Of a stretch of DNA of 36,490 nt, positions 1 through 9,672 are shown one piece after another (the stretch's first letter is position 1; every line of letters starts with the position of its first letter). Under the pieces are notes generated by a model. The model did no database searches, was not told where the DNA came from, and saw only the letters and a program-made list of their open reading frames with translations. Both the position numbers and the translations under genes were made by a program. Origin of the DNA: an uncultured Ruminococcus sp. (GTDB lineage: Bacteria; Bacillota; Clostridia; Oscillospirales; Acutalibacteraceae); contig CADANT010000015.1 of NCBI GenBank assembly GCA_902789345.1, positions 1-36,490 on the forward strand, written 5' to 3'.

Positions 1-96
1 TTTAACGGATTCCGGAAAAATATGCTCTACTTTTTTTATTTTTTTATAATTTATTTTGTAGGCTCTTTTCCTTACCCCAACTTTTATTATAGAGCC
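1..96. mobile_element. Right end of an IS element (ISL3-like inverted repeat)
   Basis: Read on the minus strand from 96, the sequence begins GGCTCT, then nine bases, then GTTGGGGTAA. The same pattern (20 of 25 positions identical) starts at 36393 on the plus strand. The orientation means the element lies to the left of 96, mostly outside the window. The style resembles ISL3-family ends, which is a family guess from memory. Positions 1-60 are AT-rich and could hold the last codons of a transposase, but I cannot show that. Confidence 0.45.
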
Positions 97-116
97 ACAA
101 TTTATACATTAACAAC

Positions 117-152
117 AAAAGCGGTAGCGAGAATTTTCTCGTTACCGCTTTT
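117..152 (-). terminator. Rho-independent terminator after the LRR surface gene
   Basis: Arms GCGGTAGCGAGAA (121-133) and TTCTCGTTACCGC (136-148) pair with one mismatch. On the minus strand the stem is followed by TTTTGTTGTT. It lies about 40 bases past the stop codon of the gene ending at 191. Confidence 0.85.
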
Positions 153-190
153 GCATAACCTATTAATCTAAATTAATTATCTAACTTAAA

Positions 191-3100
191 CTAGTCATGG
201 TATTTTTTCTTTTTACGAAATGTCATACCGAATATTCCTGCGCCTGATACAAACAGCACCGCAAACCACAAGAATATATTGCTGTTGTCGCCTGTCTTTG
301 TAGGCGTGGTTGTGTTTGTGTTCGTATCTTGATTTTGTACATCCTGCTTGCCGTTATTTGGGTTTGTAGGTGTTTTACCGTTTGAATTTGTCGGCGCTGT
401 CGAGGTATTATCTCCCGGTTTTGTAGGATTTGTAGGCTCTGTAGGTGTGTTATCTCCCGGCTTTGTAGGGGGTGTAGGCTCTGTAGGAGTGTTATCTCCC
501 GGCTTTGTAGGCTCTGTAGGATCTGTTGTTCCTGTAGGAGGAATTTCCTTTCCTTTTACCGTATAGCCGCAAATTGTACAGATTTTATCGCCTGTATATC
601 CTGATTCGGTTTTTGTAGCTTCCTTTGCATTTTCCACTTTCATATTGTGGTCAGCCTTGTCACTTACAGCTCCGCAGCTGCATTCATGCCAATGGCTGTT
701 TGCGTCCGACTTCCATTCACTGCCGTAGATGTGCTCATGTGTATCGTCCACAGTAACAGTAATGTTCAGTCTTTCGCTGTAATCCATACCGTCCTTATAT
801 GCCGCAATACGGAATTTTGTATTTTGGGTAATGGTAATTGGTTCGGTATAGGTTTTTCTGCTTGCACTGTTTTGGCAAGGGCAGGTATCATCTGTAGTAT
901 AGTAGATAGTTACTCCGTCTTCAGCCGAAATTACAAGCTGTTCACCGTTTTTAACGGTAATATAATTTTCCTTAGGGGATTCTGCCGTAAACTGGGTTGT
1001 GCCAATTTGTGCTGTTGGCCTCTGCGGACGGTTTTCGTCCATAGTTATATGCAGGTCTACAGTTTTTGTAAGGCTTGTTCCCGCTACGGTAAATGTGATG
1101 TCTGTATAACCCGGCAGTTTTGTATCCATATTGAAAACTGCCCTTCCGTTTTCATCTTTTACCGCTGTATTTTCTGCAAGTCGGGCAAAATCTGCATTTC
1201 CTACGGCAGCCTCAAGGGTAACATTTGGCATATAATTGCCGTCGGCGTCCTTAACTCGAACAGAAAGCTGGCGTGTTGTAGCTACTTTCATAGAGATAAC
1301 GCTTTCGTAATTCAAAATTATTTCTGCCAGACGGGCAGTAACGGTTAATTCGCCGCTGTTGTACGACGGCAGTGCCTTTCCTGCATAGTTCTGCGCACCG
1401 TCAAGAGTAAAGGAAACCGTGCTGCCTTTTTTGAATCCGCCTGTTTTTGTAATATGCAGTATCTTAGAATAGCCGCTGTCTATAGATTTCCATGTGCCAA
1501 CCATACCTGCCGGCAATGAAATTTCTTTTGAGGTATCCATATACTGGCTAAACAGCACCTCTATATAATCAGGATATGCCTTTGCAGACACAACCTTTGG
1601 AAGCTCTTTAGATACCATAGCATTTTTTAGTCCCAGTCTTGGAGGAGGTACCTGCATCCATTGAGTTTGTGTGGATTCATAGCCCTCTTTTTCAAAGCGC
1701 ACCTGCCACCAGCCTGCTGTAACATCCCATGCATATGAGCCGTTTTTGTCGGTTATTTGAGGGTTAATCTGATCATAATTTTCAGCGTCCCACATTTTTG
1801 CGTTGGTTCCGTTTTCATCCTTGGCATACCAAACCGATGCGGTTACGCCCTCAAGGGTGTTGGACTCTACAGCCTCATAAACAATACCTGATGGATCCAT
1901 AAGAGCATTTTTGCGAACTACCTTACGGGTACGGCGCATAATGTCTTCCATGTCGGTTTTCTCACACTTTTGCTTTCTTATTCTTGTCTGCTTATCCAGC
2001 TGTTCAAGAAGCGACTGAATTTCTGCCGCACGCCTTGCACCTACTGTATTGGTTGCTTTATCCCAAACATTTCCGACTATTTCCGTTGATCCTGTCCTGT
2101 CAAAAATTCCACCCACAATAAAGGCAGAACCTGCGATTGAATTTGCACCGTAACGGAATGCTTCGTTATCAAGCAAAAGATGAAGACTTTGTGCAATATG
2201 GCGTTCTCTCATAATATCATTTGCACAAAGAGGCATATCTGAATAGCGGTTTTCAAAAAGCTCAAGCTCCTCAATATATCCCTCCATCTCTGCTGCTTTA
2301 ACGGTAAAGTCTACCATAGCTTCAGCGTCTTGTCTTACACCATCAATAGCTATAAGTGTATTTACACCCTGCAGTCCGCCGCTTACACCGTTAAGTATGC
2401 CTGCCTCAAGGGTTCCGCAAGCCGGGTTTTTAATGGCAACTTGGGCAAAATCGTCGTAACATTCGGTAAGATCTGAAATACAATCGTTTCTTATGGACTG
2501 TTTAATATTGTCAAGGGCACCTGCCTGGAAGTCAACCTGGTTGCCGCTTTCATCAATAAAGGTAAAGCCGCCTGTTACACCGCCAACTCCGCCTGCACTT
2601 CTTGCCATTGCTCTTGACTTTCTTGCCGGTGTGGCTCTTTCTTCGGTATCATCCTTGTATGCAGTAAAGCCGTCAGCTGTTTCGCATATAGTAAAGCCGG
2701 CTGCCTGCAGCTCTTCTGTTGTGCGTGTGTTTTTGCTTTGAGTAATTCCTATTTCACTATATACCTCTTCCCAATTTTTATATTGGGTTAAATCCTTTTT
2801 CAGTCCAAGATTTTTTGAAAGCTGGCTGATGTTTCTGTCTATAGCCTTTTCAAGATTGTAGGCTGCCGTCTGTTCGGTATCCGAAAGACCTCTAAACCAT
2901 TCTGTTTCAGACATACGGTATTTTCCGCCGAAAATATACTTAGATGCGTCGTCTACATCCGGTACAATACCCTTTAGTTTGTCAACATATGATTCTCTTG
3001 CAGTCTCAATTTGTTCCTTGCGAGTTGATTGGATTTCATCGCACTTACTATTTACAGCTTCTACTGTTTCGGTGTCGTAAGTAAAATACTCCCCGTCTTC

Positions 3101-6100
3101 ATCCCAGTCAAGGGCAAAGTCAGAAGCCGTAAGCACTCCATTCATCGAACCTGCAAATGTATAGCGTTTATAGTGGGTTTGATATGCACCGAAAGAAAGT
3201 GCTTCACTGCTTATAAGAGTCATTGGCACATATTCCACATTGCCGTCAGCCATTATTGCATAGGTTATAACATTTGTTGGAGCACTTTCACCTATGAAAG
3301 TAGCAACAAAATTAACATCGCCATTGTCGTTATTTACAGTATATGAAGGATATACATCGTCAGGAGAAACTGAACTATACAAATACTGCTTATAGGTCGA
3401 ACCGTTATAAAAATACCATGTTTCAAGTCCTGCATTCTTTAGCTTGCTTGAGAATGAAACCGTGGTTTCATCGCTAAACTTTCCGCACACCGCTTTCAGT
3501 TTAAACTCCTGCCCTGCAAGAACATTCTCTGGAAGGTCATAGGTAAGCACCGCATTTCCGTTTCCGTTTGTAGTTCCCCAAGCGACAACATCATTGTCAA
3601 GCAACAAATCCACCTTAGAATTCGGCGCTGAGGTTACAGTTGCTTTATTATTTTTACTCGCAGTAAGTATCTGGGATTCCGGCACCAGGTACATACCCGC
3701 AACGGTAACAGTTGCACTGCCTATAGGGGCTGAAACATTTCCCACAGTTCCAAATGCTGTAATGCTTTGCTCTCCTACACCGGAGAAAACATTTGTAATG
3801 TAGAACATTCCCTCGGAATCCTTTACATTTACAGTAACGGTGTTGCCTTTAGTTACATAATCAACGCCTTTTTGCAGAACCTCTTTTTGTGTATACAGCA
3901 TCTGCACCGAAGCACCTTTAGGCAGAGTTACCGTAACCGTACCGTTTTTTCCGCCGGCAAAACTGTAAAATACTCTGGTGCGGCAGGCGCGTCCTGCCAC
4001 TGTCCTGTTTTGTTCAGCAACCAAACGGCAGTTGTTTTTGTTTAGTATATTTGATGTAACGGTTTTTAGCAAAGGAACATTCAGGGTAAGCTCTGCAGTT
4101 TTTCCGTCGGTAACTTTTACAGTTTCTTCTGCATAGTCAGTACCTTTTTTCAGTCCCATAGCTTCAAGTGTGCTAACTGTGGATATTGCAGAAAAGCTGT
4201 CGTTTGCATTAAAGGCAATAACCTTGTATGTTCCTGCTTTTAGGGAGTCGGTAATCAAAAGTCCGTTTTTATTAACAACTCCCTGGGCAACAGCGTTTTC
4301 GTTTGCATCGAAAACAAGGATGTTGTTGTCACCTGCAAAGTCACCGGTTGTGGTAACATTAATCTTTCCCCAAGGAGTTAAGGTTACCTTAAACACTCCG
4401 CTTTCACGCAGTGCCGTAACAGTTTTTGCAGAATATAATAATTCGTCTGCGTTTACAGAAAGGGTAAGCCTTTGTGCTGTAACAGAATTATTTAGAACTA
4501 TATAAGGGTACTGAACGGTATAGTCCTTTCCTTGCTTTAAGATTTCGTCGCCACCCTTAAGGGTAAATGTCAGCTTGTCGCCTTCGCTTACTGCAATATC
4601 GCCAAAATCAATAAGCATCAGGTTATTTGCCGGAACTTCGTCGGACGCTTCAAATGCTATCTCACCAAGCTCCCAGTCTTCGGTAATGTCGGTTTTAATA
4701 AAATTCTTGTCATAATAGCCATTAGCCGTTACTTTTACTGTAACTGTAGAGCCCTCGTCTGCAAGTACAGAGAATTTACCGTTGCTGATTTCTACAGGAA
4801 CACTTTGACCGTTTATACAAATTTCCACCTTAGCTTTGCTTTGTACGCTGCCGGAAACCTTAACGGTTCTATCAGAAATGGCAATGAATTTATATATATC
4901 ATCCGGGTCTTTATCAGGGTCGTTTACTAAAGCGTCATATAGAAGCTTCATCATAGAGGTTTCGCCACTTGAATCTTTCTCGTATGCTTTGATGATAATA
5001 TTTGTACTTTCATAACTGCTCTCAAACGGTGAGTAATACTCCTTATCGCCAACGGTCAACTGTCCGCCATATGGAGCCTCCTGCAGCTTTATGTTGCGGT
5101 TTCTGAATTCTACTGTAAGAGGCTTAGTGACACCGTAAAAGGCATCACGACCAACTAAAGCTACAGACTCAGGAACAACTATTGTACTTCCCTCAAGCTC
5201 CACACATTCATCGAAAGCACGCTCTCCAATAGTTTCTACACCGTTAGCAATGTTCAATCCGGTAATTTTTGTTCCGACAAAGGCTTCGTATTTTATTTCT
5301 CTTACGGTTTCGGGAATATTCAGCGTACCGGTAATCGGGCAGCCGGCAAATGCCGACTCACCAATAGTTTCTACTCCCGTCATTATTGTTAATTCTTTTA
5401 ATTTATTTTCATATTCGTAATTGTCAGTGCTAAAGGCACGGTCACCGATTTCTCTGATATTTGATGGAATGGTAACGCTTTCAAAGCTGCAGTTCATAAA
5501 CGCAGCATCACCGATTGCACTTACATTCGGCAGTGAAACGCCCTCGTTATATACCGATACAGGAAGGGCGGTACATCCACTAAATCCGGTAAGCGTAGTC
5601 AGTTTACTGTCATTTGGCCAGTTTACGCTTGTAAGTTTGCTGCAGTCATTAAATGCACATCTGCCTATTGTTTCAAGGCTTGCCGGGAAAGAAAGAGATT
5701 TAACCGATATTTGGTTAAAAGCAAGCTCCCCTATTTCAGAAAGTGATGTACAAAATGATAAGTCAAGGCTGCTAAGTGCCGTACAGGCGCTAAATGCTTC
5801 TTTTCCGATACTAACCAGTGCTTTAGACAGCTTTAGGGCAGAAAGTGATGAATCACCGTAGAATGCCTTTTCTTCAATTTTCGTCAGATTTAAGCATGAG
5901 GATAAATCTATGCCGGAAAGTGAAGTACAAGATGCAAATGCTTCATTGTTAATTACTGTTACAGAGGTTGGCAGCTTCACCGAAGATAATGCTTTACACT
6001 CTCTGAACATACTGTCCTCTATTACTGTCAGTCCTGTGCAGGCAGATAAATCTGCATCTTTCAGTTGAAAGCACTGTTGAAATACACCCCATCCAAGGGA

Positions 6101-6841
6101 AGAAACCGACGATGGCAGTGTTACAGAGGTAAGTCCGGTCCAGCAAAAAGCACTTTCGCCAATAGTTTTAAGTGATGTGCAAGCAGTAAAATTAACATCT
6201 GCAAGCTTTTCACATCCCCAAAACGCACTTGCGCTAATGGTTTCAACATTAGGCGGCAGCTTTACAGCAACAAGCTCCTTATTGCAATTAAAAGCGCTTT
6301 CACCAAGGGATAGCAGCTGTGTACAGCCGGAAAGGTCAACATTGGTAAGTCCGCAGTTGTTAAAGGCGTAGCTGCCAATATAACGAAGGCTTGCCGGGAA
6401 TTTCACAGATGTAAGAGCTGAATTACCTGAAAATGCCTCATCACCTATTGTTTTAAGTTCTGTACACGCCGTAAGGTCTACATTTGAAAGGTTTGTGCAA
6501 TTATAAAATGCACTTTTACCAATGTTGGTAAGTGTTGACGGTAACTTTACCGACGTAAGCGAATCGTGTGGATTATTAAGTTCGTTGTTGTAAAATGCTT
6601 GCTCGGCAATTTTGGTTACCGGTAGATTTTCCAAAGAATTTGGTATTTCAATGGCTGTAACCGTAGTATCACAGCCGGTTATAGTGACTGTTTGGCTGGC
6701 GTCATCAATTTCATAATAAGCCATACCGCCTGTAGCTTCAAAGGATCCTGTGGTATCTGCCGCCAGCGCACTGACAGGCATAATACCCATAATCAAGCTA
6801 AAAACCAAAAACACAGCCACGAGTTTTTGTTTTTTTAACAT
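191..6841 (-). CDS. Giant BspA-type leucine-rich-repeat cell-surface protein
   Basis: A 2216-residue secreted, probably wall-anchored protein. The start at 6841 is chosen because AAGGAGG sits just upstream and the product opens with a clear signal peptide (MLKKQKLVAVFLVFSL, cut near ALAA). An earlier in-frame start would run through the ribosome site. Order along the chain: LRR_5/BspA repeats about 45-585; beta-rich Ig-like modules to about 1280; an alpha-helical, partly Gly-rich segment about 1300-1640; a DPSG...EKEGYES carboxypeptidase-regulatory-like module about 1645-1755; two Ig-like modules (SbsA-type, then invasin-type) to about 1940; a chitobiase-C-terminal-like domain about 1945-2030; a small HWHECSCG Cys/His module about 2050; Thr/Pro-rich 14-residue repeats about 2105-2160; and PTKTGD, a hydrophobic helix and a KKKK tail at the end. 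The sorting motif departs from LPXTG. Likely role is adhesion or host/glycan contact (inference). It is cotranscribed with the surface gene ending at 6862, 20 bases upstream. Confidence 0.9.
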   Translation of the reverse strand: MLKKQKLVAVFLVFSLIMGIMPVSALAADTTGSFEATGGMAYYEIDDASQTVTITGCDTTVTAIEIPNSLENLPVTKIAEQAFYNNELNNPHDSLTSVKLPSTLTNIGKSAFYNCTNLSNVDLTACTELKTIGDEAFSGNSALTSVKFPASLRYIGSYAFNNCGLTNVDLSGCTQLLSLGESAFNCNKELVAVKLPPNVETISASAFWGCEKLADVNFTACTSLKTIGESAFCWTGLTSVTLPSSVSSLGWGVFQQCFQLKDADLSACTGLTVIEDSMFRECKALSSVKLPTSVTVINNEAFASCTSLSGIDLSSCLNLTKIEEKAFYGDSSLSALKLSKALVSIGKEAFSACTALSSLDLSFCTSLSEIGELAFNQISVKSLSFPASLETIGRCAFNDCSKLTSVNWPNDSKLTTLTGFSGCTALPVSVYNEGVSLPNVSAIGDAAFMNCSFESVTIPSNIREIGDRAFSTDNYEYENKLKELTIMTGVETIGESAFAGCPITGTLNIPETVREIKYEAFVGTKITGLNIANGVETIGERAFDECVELEGSTIVVPESVALVGRDAFYGVTKPLTVEFRNRNIKLQEAPYGGQLTVGDKEYYSPFESSYESTNIIIKAYEKDSSGETSMMKLLYDALVNDPDKDPDDIYKFIAISDRTVKVSGSVQSKAKVEICINGQSVPVEISNGKFSVLADEGSTVTVKVTANGYYDKNFIKTDITEDWELGEIAFEASDEVPANNLMLIDFGDIAVSEGDKLTFTLKGGDEILKQGKDYTVQYPYIVLNNSVTAQRLTLSVNADELLYSAKTVTALRESGVFKVTLTPWGKINVTTTGDFAGDNNILVFDANENAVAQGVVNKNGLLITDSLKAGTYKVIAFNANDSFSAISTVSTLEAMGLKKGTDYAEETVKVTDGKTAELTLNVPLLKTVTSNILNKNNCRLVAEQNRTVAGRACRTRVFYSFAGGKNGTVTVTLPKGASVQMLYTQKEVLQKGVDYVTKGNTVTVNVKDSEGMFYITNVFSGVGEQSITAFGTVGNVSAPIGSATVTVAGMYLVPESQILTASKNNKATVTSAPNSKVDLLLDNDVVAWGTTNGNGNAVLTYDLPENVLAGQEFKLKAVCGKFSDETTVSFSSKLKNAGLETWYFYNGSTYKQYLYSSVSPDDVYPSYTVNNDNGDVNFVATFIGESAPTNVITYAIMADGNVEYVPMTLISSEALSFGAYQTHYKRYTFAGSMNGVLTASDFALDWDEDGEYFTYDTETVEAVNSKCDEIQSTRKEQIETARESYVDKLKGIVPDVDDASKYIFGGKYRMSETEWFRGLSDTEQTAAYNLEKAIDRNISQLSKNLGLKKDLTQYKNWEEVYSEIGITQSKNTRTTEELQAAGFTICETADGFTAYKDDTEERATPARKSRAMARSAGGVGGVTGGFTFIDESGNQVDFQAGALDNIKQSIRNDCISDLTECYDDFAQVAIKNPACGTLEAGILNGVSGGLQGVNTLIAIDGVRQDAEAMVDFTVKAAEMEGYIEELELFENRYSDMPLCANDIMRERHIAQSLHLLLDNEAFRYGANSIAGSAFIVGGIFDRTGSTEIVGNVWDKATNTVGARRAAEIQSLLEQLDKQTRIRKQKCEKTDMEDIMRRTRKVVRKNALMDPSGIVYEAVESNTLEGVTASVWYAKDENGTNAKMWDAENYDQINPQITDKNGSYAWDVTAGWWQVRFEKEGYESTQTQWMQVPPPRLGLKNAMVSKELPKVVSAKAYPDYIEVLFSQYMDTSKEISLPAGMVGTWKSIDSGYSKILHITKTGGFKKGSTVSFTLDGAQNYAGKALPSYNSGELTVTARLAEIILNYESVISMKVATTRQLSVRVKDADGNYMPNVTLEAAVGNADFARLAENTAVKDENGRAVFNMDTKLPGYTDITFTVAGTSLTKTVDLHITMDENRPQRPTAQIGTTQFTAESPKENYITVKNGEQLVISAEDGVTIYYTTDDTCPCQNSASRKTYTEPITITQNTKFRIAAYKDGMDYSERLNITVTVDDTHEHIYGSEWKSDANSHWHECSCGAVSDKADHNMKVENAKEATKTESGYTGDKICTICGYTVKGKEIPPTGTTDPTEPTKPGDNTPTEPTPPTKPGDNTPTEPTNPTKPGDNTSTAPTNSNGKTPTNPNNGKQDVQNQDTNTNTTTPTKTGDNSNIFLWFAVLFVSGAGIFGMTFRKKKKYHD
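405..525 (-). repeat. Three 42-bp repeats encoding a Thr/Pro-rich wall spacer
   Basis: TCTCCC landmarks recur at 411, 453 and 495, giving a 42-base period. The encoded 14-residue unit is of the form GDNTPTEPTPPTKP. Such low-complexity segments usually span the cell wall next to a sorting signal. Copy number is likely to vary between strains by slippage. Confidence 0.8.
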
Positions 6842-6861
6842 TTGGTTAAACCTCCTTTGCT

Positions 6862-9366
6862 TTATTGTTTTTTCGGCTTTCTGTATTTGTTGTAAGCTAC
6901 ACCTCCTGCTACTCCGCCGCAGAATACAAACATTACGGCAAACCATAGAGTTATATCGCCCTCATATCCTGTCTTTGGAGAGGTTATAGGATTATTGCCT
7001 GAACTAATCGGATTGGTCGGATTAGTTGGGCCGGTTGGGTTTACCGGAGTTGTTGGCGTGGTTGGAGTTGTTGGCTTTGTAGGCTCTGTTGGAGTTGTTG
7101 GTGTGGTTGGAGTTGTTGGCTTTGTAGGCTCTGTTGGAACTGTTGGCTCTGTTGGAACTACCGGTTCTGTTGGCTCTGTTGGAACTACCGGCTCCGTTGG
7201 AGTTGTCGGGATAGTTGGCTCTGTTGGGATTTCTACTGACTTTGGAGTCATAGTCAAATCAGTTTCGAGCCACATGCTTTGCATATTGTCGTCATCGCCT
7301 ACACGCTTATAATTCACATATTCACCGTTGATTTTCAACTTGGCATCAGGTGAGAAATTGCCGTAATATGCAGTCACATACACCCCGTAATGATAGGTCT
7401 TTCCGGCTTCAAAAGCAGTGATTTTGTTTTTATAAATTTCGCTTCCCCATTCCGGCTCAGTAGAAACCAGACCGGTATTGTCGTCCAGACTCCACCACTC
7501 ACACCGGAATGCGTAGTCTTCATTATCGGGTACTTTGCCAGTAAAGACAGGCTTATCGCCATCTTTAAAAGTTATGGTTGCATTAATGATTTCCACAACT
7601 TCAATGTCCTTTTGCTGAACAGGCTCAGTCGGAGTAATTGTTTTAACTGCTGTAATTAACAAGCCGTCTTGAGTTTTTATTACATTGGTCGGAGCCACCA
7701 TAGTGTTGTTAACCATTACCGGACAATTATCCACGAAAGCATATCCGTCCTTTGCTTTCAGCTCAATGGAATACATATATTTTTTTCCTTCTTCAAACTG
7801 GTTAATTCTTTCCATAGAAGAAGTGTATTTGCTTGCATCGGAATACCAGAAAGCAACCGGATTTCCATTCTCCATTTCTTCCCAGCATTCATAGGCGATC
7901 TCATATTTATCAGAATCTCCCGGCAGGAATATTTTAGCTGATTCCTGTGGGGCATCCCCCGGCTCATAGTCAAATTTAACATCCGCAATTACTGCCTCGT
8001 TAATTGGGGTGTCAACTGCCTTGGCACTGAACATTACCGGCGTGTCGCTGCTCTTTTGAATGTGTGAATCATCAGCACCGGTTTCTACAATATCTTCACC
8101 AAGGATAACATTCTCTATCCTTATGGCAGTGTTTCCGGCACAGCCGGTGTTTAATATAGTTGTTCCACCATTAAAAGCAGCGGTGGAAACATCCTGATAC
8201 ATTTTGACCAAAGGCGTAGGGGATTCTTCATACTCATCCGTAGGGAACACGATAGGTGTGTACTCACCCCAATCCCATGCTACATCAAGCACACCGCCGT
8301 TAACGGTGAGGTTTTTACACGAAATGGCAGGTTCTGCATACAGCTTGTCATTATATTTCTGCACCGGCTCACGCACAGTCAAGCTGCCGCTGTACAGATT
8401 AAGGTCATCTGTTGAAATTCGTTGGCTTTCTACCGTACCGTTTGATACATTGAATTTATTGACACCGTAAATTGAAGCTAATTTAACTGTACCACCGGTC
8501 ACGGTGAAGTTGCCCTGATTGTCGGTTGATTGATACTGACTTATATATGCACGGCCGTTTGCAGCATCAAATGTGCCGCCGCTTATCTCAACATTGCCCA
8601 CGGCAGCGCCGTCGTTCATACCGGCAAAACTATCTCTCTCTACGTCAATGCTATACCCAAAATATTTTTCTCTGCTTGTAGTTACAGCAGTAATCTCACC
8701 GCCGGTCTGTTTCAGGTTGCCGTTGCTTATTCTAATAGCCCTTGTAGCAGCAGCCGAAACTTGGGCATTGTCCGAAACAGTTAAATCTCCTGATAAAATA
8801 TTAAAACCGTAAGCCAGTCCTTCGCCATCCATAATTGGATCACACTTAACTTCCAGCTTACCTGTACCGGAAACAGAAACATTTCCTTTATAAGAATCAA
8901 TACCTTGAGAGAAAGATTTGCTCTCCTCTTCACCGCCTGTATCTATGGATTCTCCGCCAATGGCAGTCAGCTTGCCTCCTGTAACAAAAAGACTGCTTTC
9001 TTTACTCAACTCAATACCATCAGAAAACGCACAGTCTGCAGAAGTTGTCTTGCCGCCGGTTAAGGTTGTAGTGCCGCCCTCAACATTAATATTACCCTTT
9101 GCGGAAAGAGCCACAGAGTAAGTCCATGCATCGCCGTTGTTTGTATGAGTGCCTGCGGTTACAAAAAGCGTACCCGTACCGTTGGCCTCGCCCTTTACTG
9201 TTAAAGTGCCCTCGGCATAAATACCGTAAACACAGATTTTTGTTCTATAACTACCGTCGGTCGTTACCTCTGCGTCTCCGCCTGTGATTTTATTTTCCGT
9301 GCCGTCTGCAAGAACAACAGCAGCACCGTCAGGAGCTTTAATGCAGTTGTTGCCGCGGTGGTAAAA
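6862..9366 (-). CDS. Surface protein, main (3') part of a frameshifted gene
   Basis: The frame is open from just after a TGA at 9369-9367 to 6862. GTG at 9114 is an in-frame start only formally; no ribosome site is seen there, and sensible surface-protein sequence continues upstream of it. The first half has repeated short beta-strand units rich in TGG/SGG (such as VEGGTTTLTGG), as in beta-helix carbohydrate-binding-type proteins of Firmicutes. Two related modules follow, with W and Y-rich strands. The C-terminus has a long PTEPTTPT spacer, then SPKTG, a hydrophobic helix and a Lys/Arg tail, a sortase signal of the SPKTG type. Signal peptide and start belong to the piece at 9264-9599. Restoring one base gives a single protein of 912 residues. 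Function beyond a surface location is unknown. Confidence 0.75.
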   Translation of the reverse strand, partial: FYHRGNNCIKAPDGAAVVLADGTENKITGGDAEVTTDGSYRTKICVYGIYAEGTLTVKGEANGTGTLFVTAGTHTNNGDAWTYSVALSAKGNINVEGGTTTLTGGKTTSADCAFSDGIELSKESSLFVTGGKLTAIGGESIDTGGEEESKSFSQGIDSYKGNVSVSGTGKLEVKCDPIMDGEGLAYGFNILSGDLTVSDNAQVSAAATRAIRISNGNLKQTGGEITAVTTSREKYFGYSIDVERDSFAGMNDGAAVGNVEISGGTFDAANGRAYISQYQSTDNQGNFTVTGGTVKLASIYGVNKFNVSNGTVESQRISTDDLNLYSGSLTVREPVQKYNDKLYAEPAISCKNLTVNGGVLDVAWDWGEYTPIVFPTDEYEESPTPLVKMYQDVSTAAFNGGTTILNTGCAGNTAIRIENVILGEDIVETGADDSHIQKSSDTPVMFSAKAVDTPINEAVIADVKFDYEPGDAPQESAKIFLPGDSDKYEIAYECWEEMENGNPVAFWYSDASKYTSSMERINQFEEGKKYMYSIELKAKDGYAFVDNCPVMVNNTMVAPTNVIKTQDGLLITAVKTITPTEPVQQKDIEVVEIINATITFKDGDKPVFTGKVPDNEDYAFRCEWWSLDDNTGLVSTEPEWGSEIYKNKITAFEAGKTYHYGVYVTAYYGNFSPDAKLKINGEYVNYKRVGDDDNMQSMWLETDLTMTPKSVEIPTEPTIPTTPTEPVVPTEPTEPVVPTEPTVPTEPTKPTTPTTPTTPTEPTKPTTPTTPTTPVNPTGPTNPTNPISSGNNPITSPKTGYEGDITLWFAVMFVFCGGVAGGVAYNKYRKPKKQ
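7015..7220 (-). repeat. PTEP/PTTP low-complexity wall-spanning repeat
   Basis: A GTTGG-rich plus strand encodes, on the minus strand, about 65 residues made almost only of Pro, Thr, Glu, Val and Lys. It is placed between the last folded module and the SPKTG sorting signal. The mixed 9- to 15-base periodicity makes it prone to expansion and contraction. Confidence 0.75.
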
Positions 9367-9599
9367 TCAATTCCTTTTAAAACCAGGGTTTTGGAACCGT
9401 TATCCCAAGTGGAATCCTCGGTTCCGGTTTTTGCCTTGTTGAGCAGTGCCAGTGCCGCTGCTCCGCCGTCGGCGGCGGTAAAGTCCGCTGTTTCTGTTGC
9501 CTCTGCCGTTGCAAATGCCGACATTGGCACAAGTGACACTACCATACAAAGTGTAAGCACCACTGTTAATATTTTTCCCATAAACAATTTAGTTTTCAT
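9264..9599 (-). CDS. Surface protein, N-terminal part with signal peptide (frameshifted)
   Basis: The start at 9599 is supported by AAAGGAGG about nine bases upstream. The product opens MKTKLFMGKILTVVLTL, with a hydrophobic core ending SAFATAEA, a clear signal peptide. The mature part reads on to KTLVLKGIDFTTA and then changes into a nonsense tail ending at 9264. Near 9351-9363 the next frame takes over with plausible sequence (GNNCIKAPDGAAVVLADG) continuing to 6862. This is the 5' piece of the gene whose body is 6862-9366. As written it would yield only a short secreted peptide. Confidence 0.75.
   Translation of the reverse strand: MKTKLFMGKILTVVLTLCMVVSLVPMSAFATAEATETADFTAADGGAAALALLNKAKTGTEDSTWDNGSKTLVLKGIDFTTAATTALKLLTVLLLFLQTARKIKSQAETQR
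9351..9363 (-). other. Probable one-base deletion site in the surface gene
   Basis: Codons ending at about 9357 are in one frame (codon starts congruent to 2 mod 3) and meaningful sequence resumes in the frame congruent to 0. That equals one missing base within ACCACCGCGGCAAC. From 9599 to 6862 there are 2738 bases; one more makes 913 exact codons. No X-XXY-YYZ slippery heptamer lies in frame here, so programmed -1 frameshifting is not favoured. A sequencing or assembly error is possible. Confidence 0.7.
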
Positions 9600-9672
9600 A
9601 AAATCTAACCTCCTTTTTTGGGGTAAGGCCATCACCGGCCTATGTAATACTATTTATCCATCTGATTTTTTA

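Noticed and set aside
1-60. Transposase C-terminus
   Set aside because: One frame gives a few residues that could fit an ISL3-type end, but too little sequence is present to support a gene call.
348-566. Plus-strand frame rich in Val-Gly (VGSVGVLSPGFVG)
   Set aside because: It is the antisense of the Thr/Pro repeat of the LRR surface gene, with no ribosome site or family-like sequence. The frame at 6995-7312 is the same artefact.
9345-9370. Programmed -1 ribosomal frameshift
   Set aside because: No in-frame slippery heptamer and no obvious downstream pseudoknot; a lost base or sequence error is simpler.
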